NCBI GenBank assembly: GCA_030602885.1
Contig: JAUVYV010000012.1
Location: 1 to 64,000 of the forward strand
Direction: 5' to 3'
DNA: 64,000 nt
From: Phycisphaerales bacterium
GTDB taxonomy: Bacteria; Planctomycetota; Phycisphaerae; Sedimentisphaerales; Anaerobacaceae
Positions 9,000 through 16,982 of the stretch are shown one piece after another. Position numbers and translations under genes: made by a program. How positions within the stretch are numbered: the first letter of the stretch is position 1; each line of letters opens with the position of its first letter. The notes below the pieces were generated by a model. That model was given only the letters and a program-made list of their open reading frames with translations, did no database searches and was not told the origin of the DNA.

Positions 9000-10916
9000 T
9001 CAAAACGCAAGCTCCACTTGTTTATCGGCAATCTTCTGCTTTGAGATAGCCACAAATTCGTCAATCCCAACGGTTTTAGTCTCCTTTGAGCCGTGCGTTC
9101 TTACGTTGACCGCATCCGACTCGGCCTCTTTTGGCCCCACTACAAGCATATAGGGCAATTTTTCGCTGTGTGCTTTGGCGATCTTGGCGCCGATCTTTTC
9201 GTCCGACAAATCACAACTGCAGCGCAGTTGCTCTGCCCTGAGTTTAGTTTCAACTTGTATGGCATAGTCAGCGGTCTTCTCACTGATAGGCAGCACTCTC
9301 ACCTGCTCGGGGGCAAGCCAGAGAGGCATATTACCTCCATAGTGCTCTATGAGAATACCGATGAATCGCTCAAACGAACCGAGCACAGCCCTGTGAATCA
9401 TAACCGGCGTTTTCTCCGTATTATCTTTATCAGTATAGACCAGATCAAAACGCTGCGGCATTGAAAAATCAAGCTGAATCGTGCCTAACTGCCACAACCT
9501 CTTCAGGCAATCCTGCACATGGAAATCTATCTTCGGTCCATAAAACGCACCGTCACCTTCGTTGATCTTATACTCGATTGCCTTCTGTTTCAACGCTGCC
9601 TTCAGTGCGTCCGTCGAAATGTCCCAGATTTCATCTGAGCCTATATGCTTTTCGGGCTTCGTTGAAAGCTCTATGAAAAAATCTTCAAAACCGAATCCCG
9701 TGTATATCTCAAATACGAGGTTGATTACGCCGACAATCTCCGATTCGATCTGATCGGGCGTGCAGTAAATATGTGCATCATCCTGCGTAAATTGCCTCAC
9801 CCTGAAAAGACCATGCATTACCCCGCTGGCCTCGTGCCGATGCACGAGACCGAATTCGGCAATGCGCTTGGGAAACTCACGATAAGAGTGCTTGCGCGTC
9901 TTGTAGACCAGACACCCTCCGGGGCAATTCATGGGTTTGATGGCATAACCGGTATCATCGAACCTTGTAAAGTACATATTCTCCTTGTAGTTATCCCAGT
10001 GACCGCTGCGGTGCCAGAGCTCTTCGTTGAGAATGATCGGCGTCTTGATTTCTTCATATCCGTATCTTTCCTGAACGCCGCGCAGGAAGTCCACAATGGC
10101 GTTCCAAATAATCATCCCCTTCGGGTGCATAAAGGCAAAGCCCGGCCCAGCTTCATTAAAGCTGAACAAATCAAGCTGTTTGCCCAAAAGGCGATGGTCG
10201 CGTTTCTTCGCCTCCACAAGGCGCATCAGGTACGCATCGAGCTCTTTCTTAGTTGGCCAGGCAGTACCGTAAACCCTCTGGAGCATTTTCTGCGTGGGGT
10301 CTCCGTGCCAATAGGCGCCGGCCACCGACATTATTTTGAAACTGCCTACCTTGCCGGTACTTGGTACATGGGGTCCTCTGCAGAGGTCTTCGAAATCATC
10401 TCCGGAGGCATAAAAGCTGATGATGTCGCCGTCGGCACGATTAACATTGTCGGTCTTGTACTTGTCACCAGCCAGCTTCTCAAGCGCCTCTGCCCTGCTC
10501 ATCTTTCGGCGTACAAAAGGCCTGTCGGCTTTTAGAATCTCGCGCATTTCTTCTTCAATTCGGTCGAAATCCGCAGGTCGAATCGGCTCATCAAGGTCAA
10601 TATCATAATAGAAGCCATCTTCGACAGTCGGGCCATAAACGAGCATGGTCTGCGGCCAGATGCTGCATATCGCCTCCGCCATCACATGCGCGCAGCTATG
10701 CCGCATCGCTTCGAGACCTTCCGGGTCTTTGGGGGTGATAATTTGAACCTCCGTGTCGCCGGACAGCGTCGTGGATAAATCGGCGAGTTTGCCGTCTATT
10801 CGAGCCGCCAAAGCCGCTTTTGCAAGTCCGGGTCCTATCTGCTGCACAAGTTCCCCGGCCGTAATGCCGTCCGCGACCTCTATTGTGCTGCCGTCAGGCA
10901 GTTTTATTCTCGCCAT
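9000..10916 (-). CDS. thrS: Threonine-tRNA ligase
   Basis: Charges tRNA-Thr and edits misacylated serine. The 638-residue length is normal. Domains in order: TGS (about 1-62), the editing domain with the metal-binding HSCAH motif near residue 73, the class II catalytic core with KPMNCPGG, RIAEFGLVHRHEASG and RVRQFTQDDAHIYC, and the C-terminal anticodon-binding domain (about 540-638). It is the first gene of the translation operon and is preceded by a near-consensus promoter. Confidence 0.97.
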   Translation of the reverse strand: MARIKLPDGSTIEVADGITAGELVQQIGPGLAKAALAARIDGKLADLSTTLSGDTEVQIITPKDPEGLEAMRHSCAHVMAEAICSIWPQTMLVYGPTVEDGFYYDIDLDEPIRPADFDRIEEEMREILKADRPFVRRKMSRAEALEKLAGDKYKTDNVNRADGDIISFYASGDDFEDLCRGPHVPSTGKVGSFKIMSVAGAYWHGDPTQKMLQRVYGTAWPTKKELDAYLMRLVEAKKRDHRLLGKQLDLFSFNEAGPGFAFMHPKGMIIWNAIVDFLRGVQERYGYEEIKTPIILNEELWHRSGHWDNYKENMYFTRFDDTGYAIKPMNCPGGCLVYKTRKHSYREFPKRIAEFGLVHRHEASGVMHGLFRVRQFTQDDAHIYCTPDQIESEIVGVINLVFEIYTGFGFEDFFIELSTKPEKHIGSDEIWDISTDALKAALKQKAIEYKINEGDGAFYGPKIDFHVQDCLKRLWQLGTIQLDFSMPQRFDLVYTDKDNTEKTPVMIHRAVLGSFERFIGILIEHYGGNMPLWLAPEQVRVLPISEKTADYAIQVETKLRAEQLRCSCDLSDEKIGAKIAKAHSEKLPYMLVVGPKEAESDAVNVRTHGSKETKTVGIDEFVAISKQKIADKQVELAF

Positions 10917-10970
10917 AGACCCTATCCGGTACTCCTAATACACCGTTCGCCATTAGAACACGATAAATTG

Positions 10971-10999
10971 ATTTTAGCCCGCTTGCGGCGGTCTGTCAA
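10971..10999 (-). promoter_or_regulatory. Sigma70-type promoter of the thrS operon
   Basis: On the minus strand a perfect -35 TTGACA (10994-10999) and a -10 TAAAAT (10971-10976) are separated by exactly 17 bases, about 55 bp before the thrS ATG. The spacer holds a 10-base inverted repeat, CCGC-AA-GCGG, that could be a regulator site or chance. Confidence 0.65.
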
Positions 11000-11053
11000 C
11001 ATAATTTAAATTCCGTTTTTACTAAGTCTTGTTGCGAAAGCAAGGTTTTTTAC

Positions 11054-11082
11054 TTGCCAACAAATAGAAAATATGGTAATTT
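11054..11082 (+). promoter_or_regulatory. Candidate promoter of the GspE/PilB-like gene
   Basis: TTGCCA (11054-11059) and TAATTT (11077-11082) with 17-base spacing lie 51 bp before the ATG at 11134. It sits back to back with the thrS promoter, and the two -35 boxes are about 55 bp apart. Confidence 0.4.
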
Positions 11083-11133
11083 ACGATGCAGGTACGCGAT
11101 CGCTTTTTGATATCTGCGATTTGAGGGGATTGA

Positions 11134-12756
11134 ATGCAAATATTGGCTGTTATAAGGTGGCCCATGGCCGCACACCTGTCAGGTCTGTGCCCCGGCTTTG
11201 ACGGTGCGGTATCTGTATGTCATGCGCTGGCAGTATCGCTTACTTTCAGCCCGCTCAAACTCCTTTTCCTGATAGCGTGGGTTTACCTGTGCCTGTATTG
11301 CATTCAGCGAGTGGAGCTGACGCCACTGGTTCCAAAGAACAGAAAAGGCCTTACCAACTTAGCCACGCTTTTTCTGGGCCCGGTTTCGCTGGCTGTGCTG
11401 CTGTTAATCGACATCTGGAAGATCCCTGCGGCCGAGCGAGGCAGCATCCTGAGGATGTTCACGGAGCGTCTTCAAAACATAAGCGAGAGCATAAAGTCGA
11501 GCGGCTTGGTCGGCTCGAAGCATTCAACGATAAAGCTGCTCGATTCGTCAGGGACGGAGCTTTGGGAAATCTACGGTCACGGAAAGAAAACACGGCAGGA
11601 CAGTCACACACTCGATCTGACAAAGGAAATCATCTGGGATGCGCTCGAGGGCCGTGCGAGCGATATCCTGATCGACCCGAGAAGTGAATCAATATACACG
11701 GTCAGGTATCGCATAGACGGCGTTCTGCGAGAGGTGCAGCAGATGGACGCAACGACGTGTCAGGCAGTTATTAACAGTATCAAAGCCGTATCAAGTATGG
11801 ATATTTCGGAGCGTCGTCGGCCGCAGGACGGCGCCTTTGTGGCAAAAATGGCCGAAGGCACTGCCTCTTTCAGAGTGGCAAGCGCCGGTGTTCTCAACGG
11901 CGAAAAACTGTCGATACGAGTGCTTAACCAGAATGTCAGCGAGTTCACGCTGAGCAACATCGGCCTGACGGAAAAACAGAGGAACATCATCGAGAACACC
12001 ATAAGCAAGCCATCCGGAATGATACTTATGTGCGGGCCCACCGGAAGCGGCAAGACAACGACCCTTTACGCGATGCTGAACAGCATAGATTTCTACACGC
12101 GCAACGTCATAACCGTGGAAGACCCGATCGAATACGTCCTTCCGAATGCGAGTCAAATCGAGGTGAATCCAAGGGCCGATATCACGTTTGCAAAGTCGCT
12201 TCGAAGTATCCTCAGGCAGGACCCGGACGTAATATGTGTTGGGGAAATCCGGGATGAGGAAACGGCCAAGATCGCTCTGCAGGCTTCACAGACAGGGCAT
12301 CTTGTTCTGGCAACGATACACAGCAACAGCACGGCCTCGGCGCTGATACGACTGCTGGATTTGGACGTGACTCCACTTCTGCTGTCTTCGGGATTGAGCA
12401 TGGTTGTGTCTCAGCGGCTTGTTCGGCGTTTATGCAACTACTGCAAGGCGCCGGCTCAACTGAGCCAAAGCCAGATCCGCGATTTCCTAAAACGTAAGAT
12501 AAACTACGCAAACATAAAACAGGCCATCGGATGTGACTACTGTCTGGAAGCCGGATATTACGGCAGAACCGCTATTTATGACATACTTGTGTTCGACGAC
12601 GACCTTAGGGCCAACATCGCCAATAACACCCTCTCGATTACGCGCCTCCGCAAGGAAGGCGACCAGAGAGGCAAATCCAATCTCCAGAAGCAGGGGCTGT
12701 TGAAGGTGGTGTCGGGTATAACAAGTATCGAGGAGATCTCCAGAGTACTGGGATAG
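11134..12756 (+). CDS. GspE/PilB-family secretion or pilus ATPase with membrane-bound N terminus
   Basis: A hexameric ATPase that powers type II secretion or type IV pilus assembly at the inner membrane. The core has Walker A GPTGSGKTT near residue 300, Walker B with DPDVICVGEIRDEETA near 360, and a zinc tetracysteine formed by CNYC (about 433) and CDYC (about 468). The N terminus is unusual: the first 95 residues hold two hydrophobic segments (about 42-62 and 75-95) where the soluble MshEN/T2SSE-N domain is usually found. The start has a GAGGGGA ribosome-binding site. A CvpA-like gene follows after 6 bp. Prepilin-like genes near 55-57 kb might share a machine, but that is inference. Confidence 0.88.
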   Translation: MQILAVIRWPMAAHLSGLCPGFDGAVSVCHALAVSLTFSPLKLLFLIAWVYLCLYCIQRVELTPLVPKNRKGLTNLATLFLGPVSLAVLLLIDIWKIPAAERGSILRMFTERLQNISESIKSSGLVGSKHSTIKLLDSSGTELWEIYGHGKKTRQDSHTLDLTKEIIWDALEGRASDILIDPRSESIYTVRYRIDGVLREVQQMDATTCQAVINSIKAVSSMDISERRRPQDGAFVAKMAEGTASFRVASAGVLNGEKLSIRVLNQNVSEFTLSNIGLTEKQRNIIENTISKPSGMILMCGPTGSGKTTTLYAMLNSIDFYTRNVITVEDPIEYVLPNASQIEVNPRADITFAKSLRSILRQDPDVICVGEIRDEETAKIALQASQTGHLVLATIHSNSTASALIRLLDLDVTPLLLSSGLSMVVSQRLVRRLCNYCKAPAQLSQSQIRDFLKRKINYANIKQAIGCDYCLEAGYYGRTAIYDILVFDDDLRANIANNTLSITRLRKEGDQRGKSNLQKQGLLKVVSGITSIEEISRVLG

Positions 12757-12761
12757 GATTT

Positions 12762-13424
12762 ATGGCGTTCTACGCGGGCATATTGTTCGCCGGGCTTTTT
12801 GCTTGGCTGGCTTTTAAGGTGGGTTTCTATCAAATCTGGACGGCGCTCTTCAATATTCTGATAGCCGTCTATTTAGCGATACACCTCAGTCCGGTAATCT
12901 CGGAGATGGTTCCTGCCGCCGGGAGCACCGAGATATGCAGGACGCTGTGCATGTTTGGTACGGCACTGGGCATCTTCCTGATTATGCACGGAATATCATA
13001 CGTTTTTCTGCTGGGCCAATTCAACATCACCTTTCCGAAGATACTTGATACCGTCGGCGCCAGCTTTCTGGGATTTTTGGCCGGCTTCCTTGTCTGGAGC
13101 TTTGTCACTCTCTTGATATGTACGGGGCCGATTAGTGATAACGCAGTGGTGAAAACGGTCGGCCTTGACAGTCAGAGCTTCAAGGAAGCCAAGATGGAAT
13201 CGTATCTGCTCTGGTGGGGCAACCTTTTTGATACGGCAGTTGCGCCATATGATGAGCCGAATAACACGGAGAAGGCAATTGCCGATTTGCTTGAGGCAGC
13301 CGACAAAAAGACAACGCGAGCCAGAAGGACAAAGTCCAAACAGACTGATGCGCAAAGTATCGCCGAGCCAAACCACGCCGAGGAGAGCCCCACCACCGAA
13401 ATACCTGCGGAGATAGCACCTTAG
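12762..13424 (+). CDS. CvpA-like integral membrane protein
   Basis: A 220-residue protein with about four membrane segments in the first 130 residues. A glycine-rich stretch, TVGASFLGFLAGFLVW, resembles the CvpA (colicin V production) family. The C-terminal 50 residues are charged and repetitive in Lys, Arg and Glu. It begins six bases after the ATPase stop and is probably translationally coupled to it. CvpA proteins in other bacteria affect secretion and envelope stress, but their mechanism is unclear. Assignment rests on topology and weak similarity. Confidence 0.55.
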   Translation: MAFYAGILFAGLFAWLAFKVGFYQIWTALFNILIAVYLAIHLSPVISEMVPAAGSTEICRTLCMFGTALGIFLIMHGISYVFLLGQFNITFPKILDTVGASFLGFLAGFLVWSFVTLLICTGPISDNAVVKTVGLDSQSFKEAKMESYLLWWGNLFDTAVAPYDEPNNTEKAIADLLEAADKKTTRARRTKSKQTDAQSIAEPNHAEESPTTEIPAEIAP

Positions 13425-13460
13425 ATACCCAAACTTTCCGCCCCTCAGCACATATTCTTA

Positions 13461-15254
13461 TCAACTTCGCGACTGATCCAGAATCAGGTTATTGACCTTG
13501 CGGCTGGGTAGATTGAGGGCTCCATAAGCCGCTGCGGCTGCGGCGCGCAGCTCCGCATCGATTGCCTGTGAGCTGACCAATGAATAGAGGGCATCAACCG
13601 CAGCATCGTCGAGTAGATTGCTGTTGATTTTTGCAGAGACGGCCAGCGAGTCAAATGCGCCTATGCGAATATCGGCTGCGTTGTTTTCATCAAGTGCCAT
13701 TGCCGCTATGGCACGCTGGGCACTATTGCCGGCAAGAAAGGGAAGTATCTCTGCGGAGAGCATCCGGATTTCGGTTCTTTTGTCTTTCACCCCGGCAATC
13801 AAAGCATCCTGGGCAATAGACAAATCGAGAACCGGATTTCTGGTTTCCCCCAGCTTGAGCATAACTTTAGCGGCTCGAACTGCATAGGCGTCGGCCAACC
13901 GGCCATTCCACAAATCAGTCTCTTCAGTGACCTGGTCCGCACTTTGGCCTATTGCATCGGCAAGAATCTCTACTACCAGCCGGCTTTCGGGAAAGATTTG
14001 TTTGGGACCGGCGCCGGCTATGGCAATGGCGGCACTGTACCGAACCCTCCTGCTGTCAAACGAAAGAGCCGCTGCTAAGGGCTGCTCGGTACCGATGCGA
14101 TAAAACAGCGAAGTCTCACCGGCGGTTGTTGCCAGCGCTTCGACGACGCCGAGCGCCACATAAGCGTCCTTATCCTTGATTGCCCGCGCCAGGGCCTGCT
14201 GAAGATATTCGGGCCCCGCAGTAGTCGCATAGGTCATAGCGTCTGCATGACCCTGGCCGAAATATTTGGGCATTTCCACTCCGACAGATTCGGCCTTGAA
14301 GAATCCTGCCAACCACAGCCCGATTGCCTGACCGAATGATGCATCTGCCTTAAGCGCCCACTCGCACGCCCGCATCGCCATCAGCTCGTTGAAGTAACGC
14401 TTGTCCACTTCCTCGCGGACTAATCGCCTGTTAGAGGCGTCCCAGAGCCATATATTTGCAAAATCCGCATCCTGTGCAGGCGCGAGCGATTCAGCGTGAT
14501 AATAATAGCTTTCGGCCAGACGGTAAAAAAGATGTGCGGCGGGAATCCTCGATGCAGAAGAATCTATCTCGTTGATACCGGCCTGCGCCAGGCCCCGCAG
14601 CTCCGCAGAGCCGTCTTTTTCCACGACATACTTAAGATAGCACAGCGCGTGCGGATAGCCGATCTTGCCAAGTGCCTTTATTATCTCAGCCTTGACGGCT
14701 ATGTCTTCGCTCTGCAGAGCCGCAGCAAGCGGCCTTATAGAATCCCTGCCGATTCGCGAAAGTGCCCAGACAATGTTCGGTATCTCATCCCTGCGAGCAG
14801 GGTCGCCGAGGGCATCGAGCATATACATGATCGCATATTCGCCAGCGTTCTGAAGGCGTTTCATGGCGGCCAGCCGCCCTCTCGATGTGCTGCTCAGCCG
14901 CTTTATCTCCTCAACGATTATCTTCGGGTCGGCACGGCGAATAAACCTGCCTTCTTCGATTATCTCAAGTACCTCCCCGGCCAGCTCAGCCAGCTCAGGG
15001 TCGGAGGCACTGTCTTTGACCTTCAGCAAAAGTGCGTATCCCTGGGGGTTTTCTTTGCTCAGGTCGAGCAATTCAACGCTGTTCGGCTCGCCTTCAACAA
15101 TCGCCTGGGCGTATCCCTTGGCAAGGTCGAGCCGGCCAATCGTTGTATAGTGCAGAAGGTCGTTCCAGTTGTCCCGCAGCGTCTGGCAAAGCCCCGTGGT
15201 ACCCAGAAAAAGTCCTATAACAAATACTGACGCGAAGGTTTTTCCTTTAAGCAT
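13461..15254 (-). CDS. Secreted HEAT-repeat protein
   Basis: A 597-residue protein with an N-terminal signal peptide (MLKGKTFASVFVIGLFLGTTGLC) and alanine-rich helical repeats. Repeats such as LGDPARRDEIPNIVWALSRIG and DIAVKAEIIKALGKIG, near residues 150-215, are typical HEAT/PBS-lyase units. More appear after residue 350, for example RRVRYSAAIAIAGAG. No enzyme motif is visible. I chose the ATG at 15254, six bases after a GGAGAG site. Earlier in-frame ATGs at 15260 and 15272 lack spacing. It is convergent with the CvpA-like gene and probably a periplasmic scaffold. Confidence 0.78.
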   Translation of the reverse strand: MLKGKTFASVFVIGLFLGTTGLCQTLRDNWNDLLHYTTIGRLDLAKGYAQAIVEGEPNSVELLDLSKENPQGYALLLKVKDSASDPELAELAGEVLEIIEEGRFIRRADPKIIVEEIKRLSSTSRGRLAAMKRLQNAGEYAIMYMLDALGDPARRDEIPNIVWALSRIGRDSIRPLAAALQSEDIAVKAEIIKALGKIGYPHALCYLKYVVEKDGSAELRGLAQAGINEIDSSASRIPAAHLFYRLAESYYYHAESLAPAQDADFANIWLWDASNRRLVREEVDKRYFNELMAMRACEWALKADASFGQAIGLWLAGFFKAESVGVEMPKYFGQGHADAMTYATTAGPEYLQQALARAIKDKDAYVALGVVEALATTAGETSLFYRIGTEQPLAAALSFDSRRVRYSAAIAIAGAGPKQIFPESRLVVEILADAIGQSADQVTEETDLWNGRLADAYAVRAAKVMLKLGETRNPVLDLSIAQDALIAGVKDKRTEIRMLSAEILPFLAGNSAQRAIAAMALDENNAADIRIGAFDSLAVSAKINSNLLDDAAVDALYSLVSSQAIDAELRAAAAAAYGALNLPSRKVNNLILDQSRS

Positions 15255-15696
15255 CGACATCTCTCCAATCACAAATTCGCTTCATTGCCCTTTATCCCCG
15301 CCGGAGGACACAAACAAGGTCATTCCCATCGTTCTAAGGCCTCTATGGCCTTGCAGAATGCGGCCTGTCTCTTCTCGGCGCAGAATCCATAATGTAGTTA
15401 TAATAATCGTCCTTAGACATATCATAGTACAGAGAAATCATCATTCTGTCAACACAAAACCGCCTCGCCGCCCCCAAAAGGGTGCGTGTCATGATTGTAG
15501 GTGGATTTTTCAGGCTGCTAACGGCTTGTTTTGCCATAATTGCTCCCATCTATCGTTCAGCCAAGTAACCCGCAAAGCAACGCCAACAGCGATGACGACC
15601 CTGGCCGGGTCCATATCATTCCTGACTGTTTGTGCTGAGCTTGTCGAAGCTTGCCCGCCTCGGGCGGGGGTGCAATTGGGAGGCGGTGTGGATGAA

Positions 15697-16082
15697 CCCC
15701 CGGCATAAAGCCGGGGGCTTTCGGCGGGGTGTAACTATTTTGTGAGTAAGGAGTTAGGTTCATATTTTGCCTATTTTAACCCCCGGTTTGTGATCCCAAG
15801 GAGCTTCCCGCAGGGGTCTCCGCTGCGCTCCGAAATTGGGTTTGATTGGGTTTGTTTTGGGTTTGAATTGGGTTTGTTTGGGCTGAAATTGGGTTTGAAT
15901 TGGCTTTGAATTGGGTTTGTTTGGGTTTGTTTTTTGCCGTCCGAAGGGGTGAATATTTTTCGTAATTCCTTTTCAGGTATGGAGTTAAGTTCATTGTGGG
16001 CCTTGTGAAAATTGGGTTTGTTTTGCATAAAAAGGTTGTAAATTGCCAGCAAGTTAAGTTGGGCAATATAGGCGGTTTGTTC
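15697..16082. repeat. Dispersed repeat family A, copy 1
   Basis: Begins with a perfect hairpin (15697-15717: CCCCCGGC, loop ATAAA, GCCGGGGG) and ends with a roughly 120-bp block (15948-16082), from GGGGTGAATATT to GGGCAATATAGGCGG. Both parts recur in the same order at 41164-41368. In this copy the middle is expanded by about eight units of a TTGGGTTTG-like sequence. Confidence 0.85.
15838..15935. repeat. Tandem TTGGGTTTG-like repeat
   Basis: About 98 bp of imperfect 9-12-base units built on TTGGGTTTG, strongly strand-biased: G and T on the plus strand, C and A on the minus. It reads as Asn-Pro-Ile-Gln-Thr-like peptides on the minus strand but has no sign of being translated. Confidence 0.8.
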
Positions 16083-16982
16083 GGGGGGCGGCTTGGCCGC
16101 GTATCTCGTATCGCGTATCGCGTATCTCGCTTGTTGAGGCGTGCTATGCACGCGTTGTTTTTTATGACCCCAGCCGCGCGACCTCTCGAGGATAAACTCG
16201 GCTGGGAGATAGTAGAAAGTGGAGCAGGTGAACAGGGGAGCAGGAGACTGTGTGGTTTCGGCTGGTCTATGGTGATCATCTCAAAATCCTTGTGTTTGTA
16301 ACTTAGTATCAAGCTTTCATATGTTAACTGGGTATTATACCGCATGGGAAGTTAGATGTCAAGTGAATTTTTTGATTCACTACGAAGACAGAAAGACACT
16401 AAGGCAGAAAGGTTCTTGTTTAACCATGGATTAACACAGATTAACACCCGGCTTCGCTGTCCGGCTTCACTGAAGGTTACGCCGAGACAAGTAGAGCTAC
16501 GCCGGGGCAGGCGGAGGGCACCACAGCACCAAATTACCACAGCACTTACCTTGTAAGTGCGGGGTAAACGCCAGCGGTCTATCCTGCGATTACACTCAGG
16601 ACAGGTTTGGTGCTGGCAGGCAGATGACAGGGAGCTTGTTAGACGCGGATTCCGCCGGCACGTCAACCGACGGGCAGGGATAAACTCCGGCGATTGTGGC
16701 CTCGCCATCCCAAAGGTAGTGGTCGGGGCCTAATTGAAAAAAAAGTGATAAAAAGGGTACCCGTTCGGCTGTTATCCAGCCGAAAAGGGTATGTATGTTC
16801 TTGCTGCGATGCTGGACAAACTTCATCGGACCGCCGCATTTACAGGCTATCGAGCTGTTCTTATAGCCGTTGCGCTTTCGGTTAACCAGTCTTTGGAGCA
16901 GTCCCTGGCCTACGTGGAAGGCAAACTTTGTGCCAGTTCTACCTACAAACGTGAAGCTCGCCGCCCCCAAAAAAGCGATTTT

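Larger units (their letters stand above)
15255..16982. other. Gene-free, repeat-rich intergenic region
   Basis: About 1.7 kb without a credible gene. It holds a CCCCCGGC hairpin element at 15697, a T/G-rich tandem stretch at 15838-15935, a segment shared with 41.2-41.4 kb, and a GTATCGC-type repeat at 16101-16130. A dispersed segment at 16375-16450 resembles sequence seen between many planctomycete genes. Open frames here lack ribosome-binding sites and repeat the same low-complexity peptide. Confidence 0.7.

Noticed and set aside
9771..10535. 254-residue open frame on the plus strand inside thrS
   Set aside because: It is antisense to a well-supported thrS, with no ribosome-binding site or known domain; a codon-bias shadow.
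14496..15230. 244-residue open frame opposite the HEAT-repeat gene
   Set aside because: Antisense shadow without ribosome-binding site or motif; the HEAT-repeat gene explains the codon pattern.
15771..16345. Open frames reading as Asn-Pro-Ile-Gln-Thr-rich peptides
   Set aside because: They follow the repetitive TTGGGTTTG stretch, lack ribosome-binding sites, and have a similar counterpart in repeat family A at 41 kb, so they are repeat sequence.
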